Part shown: positions 8,715 through 16,793 of the stretch, in pieces
Layout of the letters: each line of letters begins with the position of its first letter
How positions within the stretch are numbered: the stretch's first letter is position 1
Assembly: GCF_038051945.1 (NCBI RefSeq)
Contig: NZ_CP150302.1
Span: 2,790,001 to 2,854,000 of the forward strand
Direction of reading: 5' to 3'
DNA from: Paenibacillus sp. FSL H3-0469
GTDB lineage: Bacteria; Bacillota; Bacilli; Paenibacillales; Paenibacillaceae
Length of the DNA stretch: 64,000 nt
The notes under the pieces: generated by a model
What the model saw: the letters and a program-made list of their open reading frames with translations, nothing else
Databases searched by the model: none
What the model was told of the DNA's origin: nothing
Translations under genes and position numbers: made by a program

Positions 8715-9902
8715 TTACACCAGACTAAGCAGCTTCGCCTTAACTCCCTCTGCGGCATAATGCCTGCTGAGCGTCCTGTAGGCCTGATCCGCAATAATAG
8801 AACCAAGCTCCGGCATCGTCAGCAGCCTGATCAGATGATCGGCAGTGCCCGCCGTTGTTCCTGCCAGCAGAATATTCCGCCCCGGCTCACACATCAGCTC
8901 CTCCGAGCCCTTCAGGCTGCTGACCACCGGCGTGCGGAGGGCCCAGGCCTCCAGAATGCTGCTCTGACTGCCGCAGTCCTCACAGCATGAAGCAACCACA
9001 GCTCTGGCCTTGCGGATATAATCGGCTGTCTGCATAGCTTCTCTGATGAGTACAACAGAAGAGTCCTTCTGGGCGGCAGCTGCGACCTCTGCATGCACCT
9101 CACTGCTGATAATGCAGCAGCGGATATCCGGCACTGCCGCCCGAATCAGCGGATATACCTTCTTGAAGAACAGCAGCGCTGCATTCTTGCCGTCAGTGGA
9201 ATACATGTTCCAGTGCAGAACGATGGAGTTATCCTTGGCAGTTTCTCCGGGAGCCGCATAGGGTAGGGCAGTCAGATCAATGTACGGCGGAACTACATGC
9301 ACCTTGCCTGCGTCGGCAAAGGATAACGCCTTAAAGGACAGGGCCTCTTCTTCTGAAGCGGCCAGCAGGAGGCTGGCCTTGTTCATTAAGCGGCGCTCTT
9401 CCCGGCGGATCAGCGCATCGTTCAGCTTGCGGTAGCCTGTGCCGATTCCCCGCTTGCCGGCCGCCCGGCTCTGCACCCGTATGCCACCTGCACGCCGGGC
9501 GTCGGTGACGATAACAGCTCCGGGAAGCAGTGAGGCAACCAGGTCCAGTACGTTACCGAGCATGGCATACGAGACAAACACATGACTGTAGGCGTTCTGG
9601 CTGCACATCTCGCTAATTACCGCCCGCAGCGACTTGTCATTGCCGAGCATCGAGGCATCCGTGCGTAGCCTGTTCAGCGGAAACAGCAGGCTTCTGCGGG
9701 TGGACGCAGGCCGCTTCACCTGATGAACGGTCAGGGCAGGACTGCGTAGAATCTGCGTCTCGCGGCGGTGGTGGCAATACTCCAACAGATCAATATCAAA
9801 CCGCTCCAGCAGCATATCAAGGAAATTCTCTGTTCTGATGTCTCCCTCCCGGTCTTCCGGCATGTGACTCCGGGCAGAAAGGAACAACATTCTCTCTCTC
9901 AT
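8715..9902 (-). CDS. Glycosyltransferase, divergent paralogue of the next gene
   Basis: 395-residue GT-B-type glycosyltransferase of the GT4/GT1 group. A Rossmann-like C-terminal half carries the donor-site signature (ILEAWALRTPVVSSLKGSEEL, residues about 320-340). It aligns along its whole length with the gene at 10078-11259: both have the N-terminal LFxSAxxxxPxD, VFVSYAMLG/VFISHSLLG, and RTPVVSS motifs. The canonical EGSGTRLK of the partner is here ED-CGSQSS, so donor binding may differ. The start has AAGGAG 8 bases upstream. Acceptor and sugar are unknown. Confidence 0.8.
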   Translation of the reverse strand: MRERMLFLSARSHMPEDREGDIRTENFLDMLLERFDIDLLEYCHHRRETQILRSPALTVHQVKRPASTRRSLLFPLNRLRTDASMLGNDKSLRAVISEMCSQNAYSHVFVSYAMLGNVLDLVASLLPGAVIVTDARRAGGIRVQSRAAGKRGIGTGYRKLNDALIRREERRLMNKASLLLAASEEEALSFKALSFADAGKVHVVPPYIDLTALPYAAPGETAKDNSIVLHWNMYSTDGKNAALLFFKKVYPLIRAAVPDIRCCIISSEVHAEVAAAAQKDSSVVLIREAMQTADYIRKARAVVASCCEDCGSQSSILEAWALRTPVVSSLKGSEELMCEPGRNILLAGTTAGTADHLIRLLTMPELGSIIADQAYRTLSRHYAAEGVKAKLLSLV

Positions 9903-9951
9903 GGCTATAGCTCCTTGGTTCTATGTAAATGTGAATGAATGTGTACGAAAC

Positions 9952-9977
9952 AAAAAAGGCCGGATGACATCCAGCCC
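9952..9977 (-). terminator. Terminator between the two glycosyltransferase genes
   Basis: Minus-strand stem GGGCTGGAT/ATCCGGCC with a three-base loop followed by TTTTTT. It ends the transcript of the upstream glycosyltransferase (10078-11259). Confidence 0.7.
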
Positions 9978-10077
9978 AGAAATGTGAAACTATCGATGTA
10001 GATCTATAGTAACGCAGTCCTCCTGAGAAGGTTGTCGATTTATGGGGAAAAATAATTATTTTACATTCCATATCCCT

Positions 10078-11259
10078 TCAGACCAGACGAAGCAGCTTAT
10101 CCTTGACACTTTCCGCCTCATAATTTGCCAGCAGAACCTCGTATGCACGGTCCGCAAGCACTACTCCTCTTTCATGATCCTGAAGCAGAAGTGTCACACT
10201 ATCGGCAAAGGAAACCGGGTCATCGGCAATCATAATATTCTGCGAATGCTCATAGAACAGCCCTTCTGCCCCTTTGGAACTGGATACGACAGGGGTTCTC
10301 AGCGCCCAGGCCTCCAGAATTTTCAGCCTTGTTCCGCTGCCTTCCAGGAGCGGAGCTATGACCACCTGCGCCTTGCGTATATAATCCGCCACACTGTCCA
10401 CATACCCGGTAATGACGATAGAGGAATCCTTCAAGGCGAGCGCCGCTACCTCCGGATGCACGTCCCGTCCGACAATATACCACTGGATATCCGGTACGCT
10501 CGCCTTAACCAGAGGATATACCTCACGGTAGAAGTAGAGGGCTGCGTTAATGTTAGGGAAGTAGTTCATATTACCCGGAAGAATAATCCACTTCTCCTTG
10601 GGCAACTGCGTCTTGGTCCGGTAATCCTCCATGCGTATGAAATTGGGAATGACATGGACCTTCTGTGACTGGCTGGGGGCCAGTGCCTTGAAGGCCAGAG
10701 CATCCTCTTCCGAAGTGGTCAGCAGCAGATTCGTCTTGTCCATCAGCTTCAGCTCATCCTGGCGCGTCCATACAGCATTAAGGGAATAATAGACCTTGGC
10801 GATCCCCTTTTTCCCGCCTGCCAGCTGTGCAGACAATCCGCTCTCGAAATTATGCGCATCGGTAATAATCACAGTACCAGGCAGGCAGCGCTGTACAATG
10901 TCGATGCAGCAGCCCAGCAGACTATGCGAAATAAATACATGACCGTAGGAATTCCGGCTGCAGAGCTCTATAATCTTCGCCCTCATGTCCACATCAACAT
11001 GGCTCATATAAGAACAATTCCGCCAGGTATACAGGGAACGGAGCAGCGCTCTGCGGTAGCTGACTGTACGCTCTACTTCATGCACCGTAAGTGACGGAAG
11101 TCCCTCCGGCGTCCCTGTCTTCCGGGGATTGGCATAGGTGATGAGCTCTACCTCATATTTGCCCTGCAGAAGCTTCAGAATATTGCCCGTTCTCAGCTTG
11201 CCCCCGCTATCCTGCGGATATGGATTCTCTGCGGAAATGAATAGCAACGGTTCCTTCAT
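10078..11259 (-). CDS. Glycosyltransferase family 4-like protein
   Basis: 393-residue GT-B glycosyltransferase. The N-terminal half (LLFISAENPYPQDSGGKLRTGN) resembles the acceptor domain of GT4 enzymes; the C-terminal half has APLLEGSGTRLKILEAWALRTPVVSSSKGAEGL, a full donor-binding signature with the glutamates expected of retaining enzymes. It is a tandem paralogue of the gene at 8715-9902, from which a terminator separates it. The start follows GGAGAAGAGG. The product is probably a surface polysaccharide or a glycoconjugate, but nothing nearby fixes the substrate. Confidence 0.85.
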   Translation of the reverse strand: MKEPLLFISAENPYPQDSGGKLRTGNILKLLQGKYEVELITYANPRKTGTPEGLPSLTVHEVERTVSYRRALLRSLYTWRNCSYMSHVDVDMRAKIIELCSRNSYGHVFISHSLLGCCIDIVQRCLPGTVIITDAHNFESGLSAQLAGGKKGIAKVYYSLNAVWTRQDELKLMDKTNLLLTTSEEDALAFKALAPSQSQKVHVIPNFIRMEDYRTKTQLPKEKWIILPGNMNYFPNINAALYFYREVYPLVKASVPDIQWYIVGRDVHPEVAALALKDSSIVITGYVDSVADYIRKAQVVIAPLLEGSGTRLKILEAWALRTPVVSSSKGAEGLFYEHSQNIMIADDPVSFADSVTLLLQDHERGVVLADRAYEVLLANYEAESVKDKLLRLV

Positions 11260-11351
11260 GGCCTCTTCTCCTACTCTCCATTGATCAATTGGCCCTGGAC
11301 TGCCCGGGGCATCTAGGATCTATTACCCAAGTTAAGGTGGTACAGTCATAC

Positions 11352-11386
11352 AAAAAAGCGGCTCCCCGATAATATGGAGAATCGCT
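11352..11386 (-). terminator. Terminator after the diguanylate cyclase gene
   Basis: Minus-strand stem AGCGATTCTCC/GGGGAGCCGCT followed by TTTTTTG, lying downstream of the GGDEF gene that ends at 11420. Confidence 0.65.
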
Positions 11387-11419
11387 GTCATGCGGCATAC
11401 TATTGATAATCGGCCCTGT

Positions 11420-12616
11420 CTACTTCGCAAAAGAACCAGCTTCCGGCACCTTGCCCTTGTAGCTGTCACTCCTGACCACGCAGTTCCTTCCCCGCTGCTT
11501 CGCCTTATATAGAGCGTTGTCGCTCAGTTTGTACAAGGTGCCGAGCGGCACGCGTTCACCGGAGAGAATCGTAATCAGACCGATGCTGACCGTATAGGAC
11601 AGCGGCATGCCTTCGACCGTCGCACCAAGCACAGAGCAGCGCAGCCGTTCCGCTATTCTCTCACCGTCTTCCTCATCCGACCGGTGCAGCAGCACCGCGA
11701 ATTCCTCGCCCCCGAATCTTCCGAAGAGATCCCCGCTGCCGAGCTGACGCTCAATTCTGCGGGCGAAATCCTGCAGCACCCGGTCTCCCGTATCATGGCC
11801 ATAGGTGTCATTAACCTGCTTGAAGTGGTCCACATCCAGCAGCATGAATGAGAAGGGCACCATCTCCTTGGCGGCAGCAGCAATCAGAGGCTGGGCACGC
11901 AGCACGAACGCCCTGCGGTTCAAGACGCCTGTCAGTTCATCATAAGTTGCCACACGCTCCAGCTCCGCATAGGACTGTTCCCGGGAGAGCAGCATGAAGC
12001 CCGCAGTTCCGAGGAACATCAGCAGATAGATTCCGGCGTAAAAAAAGCTCTGCAGCCACGCCGCTGCAATCGAGCCTCCCGGCGGAAGATAGAACAGGCC
12101 GCTGGCCTTACTGAGCAGAGAGAGGATCGCCACACCGTACAGCATACCCGTAATTTCCTGCAGCGGGGTCTTTCTGACCTTCCAGGATAACAGATAAGCC
12201 GGATAGAGCAGCAGAATCGCACCCGTAAGTGCAGATGCTGCGATCAGCCGGGGAACATCCGGATGCAGCAGGTAGGGCAGAAGCAGACCTAACGCAGATA
12301 TCGCAGCCAGCGTGTAATACCGCTGCTTCATTCGCTGAGAATCGGCTTCCAGCTTCTTCAGCAGGGCCAGAATCTCCGCAGTTCCTGCAGCCACGCTCAA
12401 GAGAATAATACTTGGAAGCACGAATGGACAATCATGAACTCCCTCTAATAACAACAGCTGCAGAATAGCGAGCTGCAGAATTTTGGCTGTCAGGAACAAT
12501 GGGGTTGTCTTTTCTTTCGGATAACTGGGCCGGTATGCCAGAATAAGCAGAACCGTAAATAGATTGCCGAAAAAAAGACAAGCCAGCAAAGTCTTCAAAT
12601 CCAAGCCGGCTGTCAT
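11420..12616 (-). CDS. Membrane-bound diguanylate cyclase (GGDEF), copy 1
   Basis: 398 residues: six or seven membrane segments in the first 215 residues, then a GGDEF domain with GGEEF at 302-306 and the metal-binding DxDHFKxVNDTYGHDTGD run before it, so cyclic-di-GMP synthesis is expected. The inhibitory I-site RxxD is absent (GSGD at that place), so product feedback should be weak. The frame extends to 12736, but the ATG at 12616 (or 12619) follows AAAGGGGTGG and aligns with the N-terminus of the neighbouring paralogue. It is about 58 bases downstream of that paralogue, so they are probably co-transcribed. Confidence 0.88.
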   Translation of the reverse strand: MTAGLDLKTLLACLFFGNLFTVLLILAYRPSYPKEKTTPLFLTAKILQLAILQLLLLEGVHDCPFVLPSIILLSVAAGTAEILALLKKLEADSQRMKQRYYTLAAISALGLLLPYLLHPDVPRLIAASALTGAILLLYPAYLLSWKVRKTPLQEITGMLYGVAILSLLSKASGLFYLPPGGSIAAAWLQSFFYAGIYLLMFLGTAGFMLLSREQSYAELERVATYDELTGVLNRRAFVLRAQPLIAAAAKEMVPFSFMLLDVDHFKQVNDTYGHDTGDRVLQDFARRIERQLGSGDLFGRFGGEEFAVLLHRSDEEDGERIAERLRCSVLGATVEGMPLSYTVSIGLITILSGERVPLGTLYKLSDNALYKAKQRGRNCVVRSDSYKGKVPEAGSFAK

Positions 12617-12674
12617 CATGTCCACCCCTTTGTTTAACGATATGTCTATGTATGCTATGTATTTGAGAGTCCGT

Positions 12675-13832
12675 TTACCCGGACCTGACCACACGGTCCC
12701 GGCCTTCCTGCTTCGCCTGATAAAGCGCCAGATCACATAGCTTGTAGAGTGCGTTCAAGCTGGTCTGCTGATCAGGCAGCACAGAGACTATACCAATACT
12801 GACCGTATACCCGCAGGGCAGGCTGTGCACAGAAGATTCTTTGAGCGTCTCCCGCAGCGCTTCTGCCTGATGGCTGCTGCTCAGCGCATCCTGCCCGTAC
12901 AGCAGAATGGCGAATTCCTCACCGCCTACCCGTCCGAGCAAGTCACCGCCCGCAAGCGTACTCTCGGCAGTAAGGGCGAAATCCTGCAGCACACTGTCGC
13001 CGGTGTCATGACCGTAGGTATCATTCACTCTTTTGAAATGATCCAGATCCAGCAGCAGCAGGGAACAATATTCCCTCTTCTTGGCGGCAAGCGCCAGCTT
13101 CAGTTCGGCTTCCAGCAGGAAGGCCCGGCGGCCCAGAATCCCGGTCAGGCTGTCATAGGTGGCGATGCGCTTCAGCTTCTGGTAGGAATGCTCATTGGAG
13201 AGCAGGATGAAGGCGGCAATGCCTCCAATCAGCATCAGGAACATCCCGAGATAATACAAATACTGCGCCGGATTAGCCGTCAGCGGGCCCATATCCGGTT
13301 CCACCGCCAGAGCAACGAACGACCTGAGTAACATCACCGCTGCGATCGCATAAAATACGGCGGCGAGTATCTTCTGGAGCGGAGAGCGCTCCGGGCTCGC
13401 TGTCAAGCGGCAGCCAGGGTAGAGCACAAACAGCATGACCCATAACGAGGTCGTTGCGACCCGTATATTCGGATGGTTGAAGAACAGGGTAACGATAACA
13501 AAGCTGAGTATGCTCCCTGCCGTGATTGTCAGATAATAGAGCTTCGAACGGCGGTCCAGCATGCCCATCATCATCAGCAACGCAGCGATCTCCAGCCCTC
13601 CGCCGGCCAGAATGAGCGCATTGCTCAGAGGTACAGCGATTCTATGGGGAATATAGTCCCACAGCAGAATGGAGCTCCAGAAGATCACCTGAATCCACTT
13701 GGAGGCAATGAATAGACTGGAGGCAATGTCTTTGGGAAAGTGGTAGCGGTAAAACGTAATCATCAGCCCGGAAAATAAATTTCCCAGAATGAACAAGTAT
13801 AACAGCGACTTAATATCAAGCTGAAAGCCCAT
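12675..13832 (-). CDS. Membrane-bound diguanylate cyclase (GGDEF), copy 2
   Basis: 385 residues with the same layout as the gene at 11420-12616: an N-terminal multi-pass membrane sensor (MGFQLDIKSLL...) followed by GGDEF with GGEEF at 303-307 and DLDHFKRVNDTYGHDTGD. No RxxD I-site is visible. The two proteins align end to end, including the extreme N-terminus, which points to tandem duplication. The ATG at 13832 lies 7 bases after GGTGG; GTG/TTG codons just upstream are alternatives. The membrane part may sense a small molecule or membrane state, but no named sensor domain was recognised. Confidence 0.88.
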   Translation of the reverse strand: MGFQLDIKSLLYLFILGNLFSGLMITFYRYHFPKDIASSLFIASKWIQVIFWSSILLWDYIPHRIAVPLSNALILAGGGLEIAALLMMMGMLDRRSKLYYLTITAGSILSFVIVTLFFNHPNIRVATTSLWVMLFVLYPGCRLTASPERSPLQKILAAVFYAIAAVMLLRSFVALAVEPDMGPLTANPAQYLYYLGMFLMLIGGIAAFILLSNEHSYQKLKRIATYDSLTGILGRRAFLLEAELKLALAAKKREYCSLLLLDLDHFKRVNDTYGHDTGDSVLQDFALTAESTLAGGDLLGRVGGEEFAILLYGQDALSSSHQAEALRETLKESSVHSLPCGYTVSIGIVSVLPDQQTSLNALYKLCDLALYQAKQEGRDRVVRSG

Positions 13833-13947
13833 CAACACACCACCGAACTATGCGGATATACCTGCTCTATCCGAACGATAACATTCACAGCTCATATCGG
13901 CAATATCATTATTATCTATCACCTCTAACTTCTTGTTCGCCGGATGC

Positions 13948-14002
13948 AAAAAAGGGGCGGTCCCATAAGCCATAAATGGCTAATTGGGACCGCCCCTTTT
14001 TT
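13948..14002. terminator. Strong bidirectional terminator downstream of murC
   Basis: AAAAAAGGGGCGGTCCCA pairs with TGGGACCGCCCCTTTTTT, an 18-base near-perfect stem with A and T runs on the two sides. It ends murC transcription on the minus strand. Confidence 0.88.
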
Positions 14003-14027
14003 AAAAAGTTTAACGGTTCCTGAAATC

Positions 14028-15404
14028 TTAGCGGTTCTTCAGGCTGTCTGCCAGCGCATAACCGACCTTCCAGATATCGCCCGCACCCATGGTGATGACC
14101 AGGTCACCGGGAGCAATGCGGTTCTGCAGATCGGCCAGCACAGCTTCCTTCGTCGGCAGATGCCGCGCACCGGCGTTGCTGTTCTGCACAATCAGCTCTA
14201 CCAGCTTGGCGGAGGTGACACCCTCTATCTGCTTCTCACCCGCAGGGGAATAGATATCGGTAATAATCACTTCGTCTGCTTCGCTGAACGCGCGGCTGAA
14301 CGCATCCAGCAGGAAGAAGGTACGCGTGTAGCGCTGCGGCTGGAACACGGCGATAATGCGTTTGCCGGTTGCCTTGGCGGCGCTGATCGTAGCCTGAATC
14401 TCTGTTGGATGATGCGCGTAATCATCAATGACGAGAATCTCGTCAACCTCGCCCAGCACCTGGAAGCGCCGTTTGGCGCCGTGGAACTTCACAATCGCAG
14501 CCGCAATGGCCTCAAAGGCAATGCCCGATTTCAGACAGGAAATCACTGCAGCCATGGAGTTATACAGATTGTATTTTCCCGGAATAGAGAGCTCAATACG
14601 GCCTAGCACCTCGGTTCCATGGTTCATGGTATAAGATACCTGGCGGTCGCCGAGGACAATATCTGTTGCAATATAATCGGCCGTCTCTGATTCAATCCCG
14701 TAGCTGATTACTTTACCTTTTACCTTAGGCAGCAGGGATTTCAGGTTCTCATCATCTGCACATACGATAGCTGTTCCATCCTCGCGAAGCTGATTCATGA
14801 ACTGAACATAAGCATCCTTCAGCTTACCGAAGTCGCCGCCGTAGTTCTCCAGATGGTCCGCTTCAATGTTCGTAACGATTCCCAGCCAAGGATGGTATTG
14901 CAGGAACGAGCCGTCGCTCTCATCGGCCTCTGCCACGACGAATTCCCCTTGTCCCGCTTTGGCATTCGTGCCGACATTCATAATCTCCCCGCCGATAATG
15001 TAGGTAGGGTCCACGCCGCAGTCTTCCATAACCAGAGCAATCATGGATGAGGTGGTAGTCTTACCGTGCGCTCCGGCCACCGCTACGCCCTTGCGTTCAT
15101 TCAGCAGCCGGGCCAGCATCTGCGAGCGGTGAAGAACCGGAATCTTCAGGCGCTCTGCCTCCACCCATTCCACATTATCCGCGGCAAGCGCCGTGGAATA
15201 GACGACCAGATCCGCACCTTTCACCTGCTCCGCCGTATGCCCGATGAAGACCTTGGCACCTTTGGCTATCAATTTCTCCGTTAACTCCTGGGCAGCTACG
15301 TCAGAGCCTGTAACTGTATATCCCATCTCCAGCATCACCCGGGCAATCGCGCTCATACCATAGCCGCCGATCCCTATAAAATGCACACGTTCAGTAGTAT
15401 CCAA
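14028..15404 (-). CDS. murC: UDP-N-acetylmuramate--L-alanine ligase MurC
   Basis: ATP-dependent ligase adding L-Ala to UDP-MurNAc in peptidoglycan precursor synthesis. Seen: an N-terminal Rossmann motif HFIGIGGYGMSAIARVM, the Mur-ligase P-loop AGAHGKTTTSS (about residues 111-120), and the C-terminal DDYAHHPTEI motif with VFQPQRYTRT. Length is 458 aa from the TTG at 15404, seven bases after the folC stop and with GGTGA 8 bases upstream. Upstream extension to 15461 would overlap folC by 50 bases. Coupling to folC is likely. Confidence 0.95.
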   Translation of the reverse strand: MDTTERVHFIGIGGYGMSAIARVMLEMGYTVTGSDVAAQELTEKLIAKGAKVFIGHTAEQVKGADLVVYSTALAADNVEWVEAERLKIPVLHRSQMLARLLNERKGVAVAGAHGKTTTSSMIALVMEDCGVDPTYIIGGEIMNVGTNAKAGQGEFVVAEADESDGSFLQYHPWLGIVTNIEADHLENYGGDFGKLKDAYVQFMNQLREDGTAIVCADDENLKSLLPKVKGKVISYGIESETADYIATDIVLGDRQVSYTMNHGTEVLGRIELSIPGKYNLYNSMAAVISCLKSGIAFEAIAAAIVKFHGAKRRFQVLGEVDEILVIDDYAHHPTEIQATISAAKATGKRIIAVFQPQRYTRTFFLLDAFSRAFSEADEVIITDIYSPAGEKQIEGVTSAKLVELIVQNSNAGARHLPTKEAVLADLQNRIAPGDLVITMGAGDIWKVGYALADSLKNR

Positions 15405-15411
15405 CAGTTCG

Positions 15412-16788
15412 TCACCAGCCTTTTTCAGAATCGGGTTGCCGTAAAAGCGTACTGCGCACATCAGAAATCAAATACAGCGTTCCGGACACAACTGCGAGGT
15501 CATCGTCCGCTGTGATCGTCTGCAGCTTCTGCAGCGCTTGGCCCCAATTACGTTCTACTATGATTTCCAAGTTTTCCTTGGCATATTTACTCCGCAGACT
15601 TTCTGCGATCGCCTGCAGATCTTCCGCGTCCATTTTCTTACGGAAATCCGGTTCGGTCAGGATGAGCGTATCCACTATAGGCAGTATATGCTTGAGATAC
15701 GACTCGTGATGCTTATTTGCCAGCATCCCCATCAGCAAATTTAATTTACCGTAAGGCTGGAACTGCGGAAGGCTCTTCGCAAGGCTCTCAGCCCCTTCCG
15801 GGTTATGCGCGCCGTCCAGAATAATTCTGGGCGCAGTGCTCACTTCCTCCAGTCTTCCGGCCCAGAATGTGCCGCGAAAGCCCTCCAGCACATCCTCGTC
15901 CTCCAGCATGAAGGCCATATACTGCCGCAGCACCTCAAGCGCCATCATTGCTCCGGCTGCATTCTGCAGCTGGTGTTCGCCTTTCATGGCAATATCCAGC
16001 TCAAGCCCGCGGAACGGCCCGTTGAAGGTGAAGTGCTGGTAGCCGTCTCTCTGCTCTACCTTACTATAGCTGAAATCTTCTCCGGCTAAATAGAGTGTCG
16101 AACGGGTAGCCGCCGCCTTGGCTTTCAATACAGCTACAGCTTCGGGTTGGCTTACACAGCTGACTACAGGAACGCCCGGCTTAATAATCCCGGCCTTCTC
16201 GCCGGCAATCAGTTCCAGCGTATCTCCCAGCACATCGGTATGGTCATGTCCAACATTCGTAATGACCGACACCACCGGAGTAACGATATTCGTTACATCC
16301 AGCCTTCCCCCAAGCCCCGTCTCCCATACGACTACATCGGGATAACAAACTTCGCCGTAATAGAGAATCGCGAGCGCCGTCGCCACCTCGAACATGGTCG
16401 GTGAGCCCAGCTCAGTGCCCGCAATCTCCTCCACCAGCGGACGCAGCTGATTGGCAAGCGCAAGCAGCGTCTCTTCAGGAATATCCGTCCCGTTGTACTG
16501 GAACCGGTTCGTGAACTTCGTGATATAAGGAGAGGTAAAGGTCCCCACCGAATATCCGCTCTGAATAAGGGCCGAGGTTAAAAAGGCGCAGGTTGAGCCC
16601 TTGCCGTTCGTCCCCGCCACATGAATGAACTTAAGCTTCCGGTGCGGATGTCCCAGCTTCTCCATTAGAAGCTCTATCCGCTCCAGACCCGGCCGGATTC
16701 CAAAAGGAATCAGGCTGTTGATCCAGTCTACGGCTTCTGTATAAGAACTTAAGGGAGCGGCAGCGCCGCTCCGGGTGATCTCTTCCAT
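15412..16788 (-). CDS. folC: Bifunctional dihydrofolate/folylpolyglutamate synthase FolC
   Basis: Mur-ligase-superfamily enzyme that adds glutamate to dihydropteroate and to folates. The P-loop GTNGKGS is at 59-65, followed by TSPYITKFTNRFQYNG and the GHDHTDVLG metal/ATP region; the ILDGAHNPEGA motif is in the C-terminal part. It has 458 aa, as usual, and starts 5 bases after valS, matching the conserved valS-folC operon. Confidence 0.95.
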   Translation of the reverse strand: MEEITRSGAAAPLSSYTEAVDWINSLIPFGIRPGLERIELLMEKLGHPHRKLKFIHVAGTNGKGSTCAFLTSALIQSGYSVGTFTSPYITKFTNRFQYNGTDIPEETLLALANQLRPLVEEIAGTELGSPTMFEVATALAILYYGEVCYPDVVVWETGLGGRLDVTNIVTPVVSVITNVGHDHTDVLGDTLELIAGEKAGIIKPGVPVVSCVSQPEAVAVLKAKAAATRSTLYLAGEDFSYSKVEQRDGYQHFTFNGPFRGLELDIAMKGEHQLQNAAGAMMALEVLRQYMAFMLEDEDVLEGFRGTFWAGRLEEVSTAPRIILDGAHNPEGAESLAKSLPQFQPYGKLNLLMGMLANKHHESYLKHILPIVDTLILTEPDFRKKMDAEDLQAIAESLRSKYAKENLEIIVERNWGQALQKLQTITADDDLAVVSGTLYLISDVRSTLLRQPDSEKGW

Positions 16789-16793
16789 GTCAG

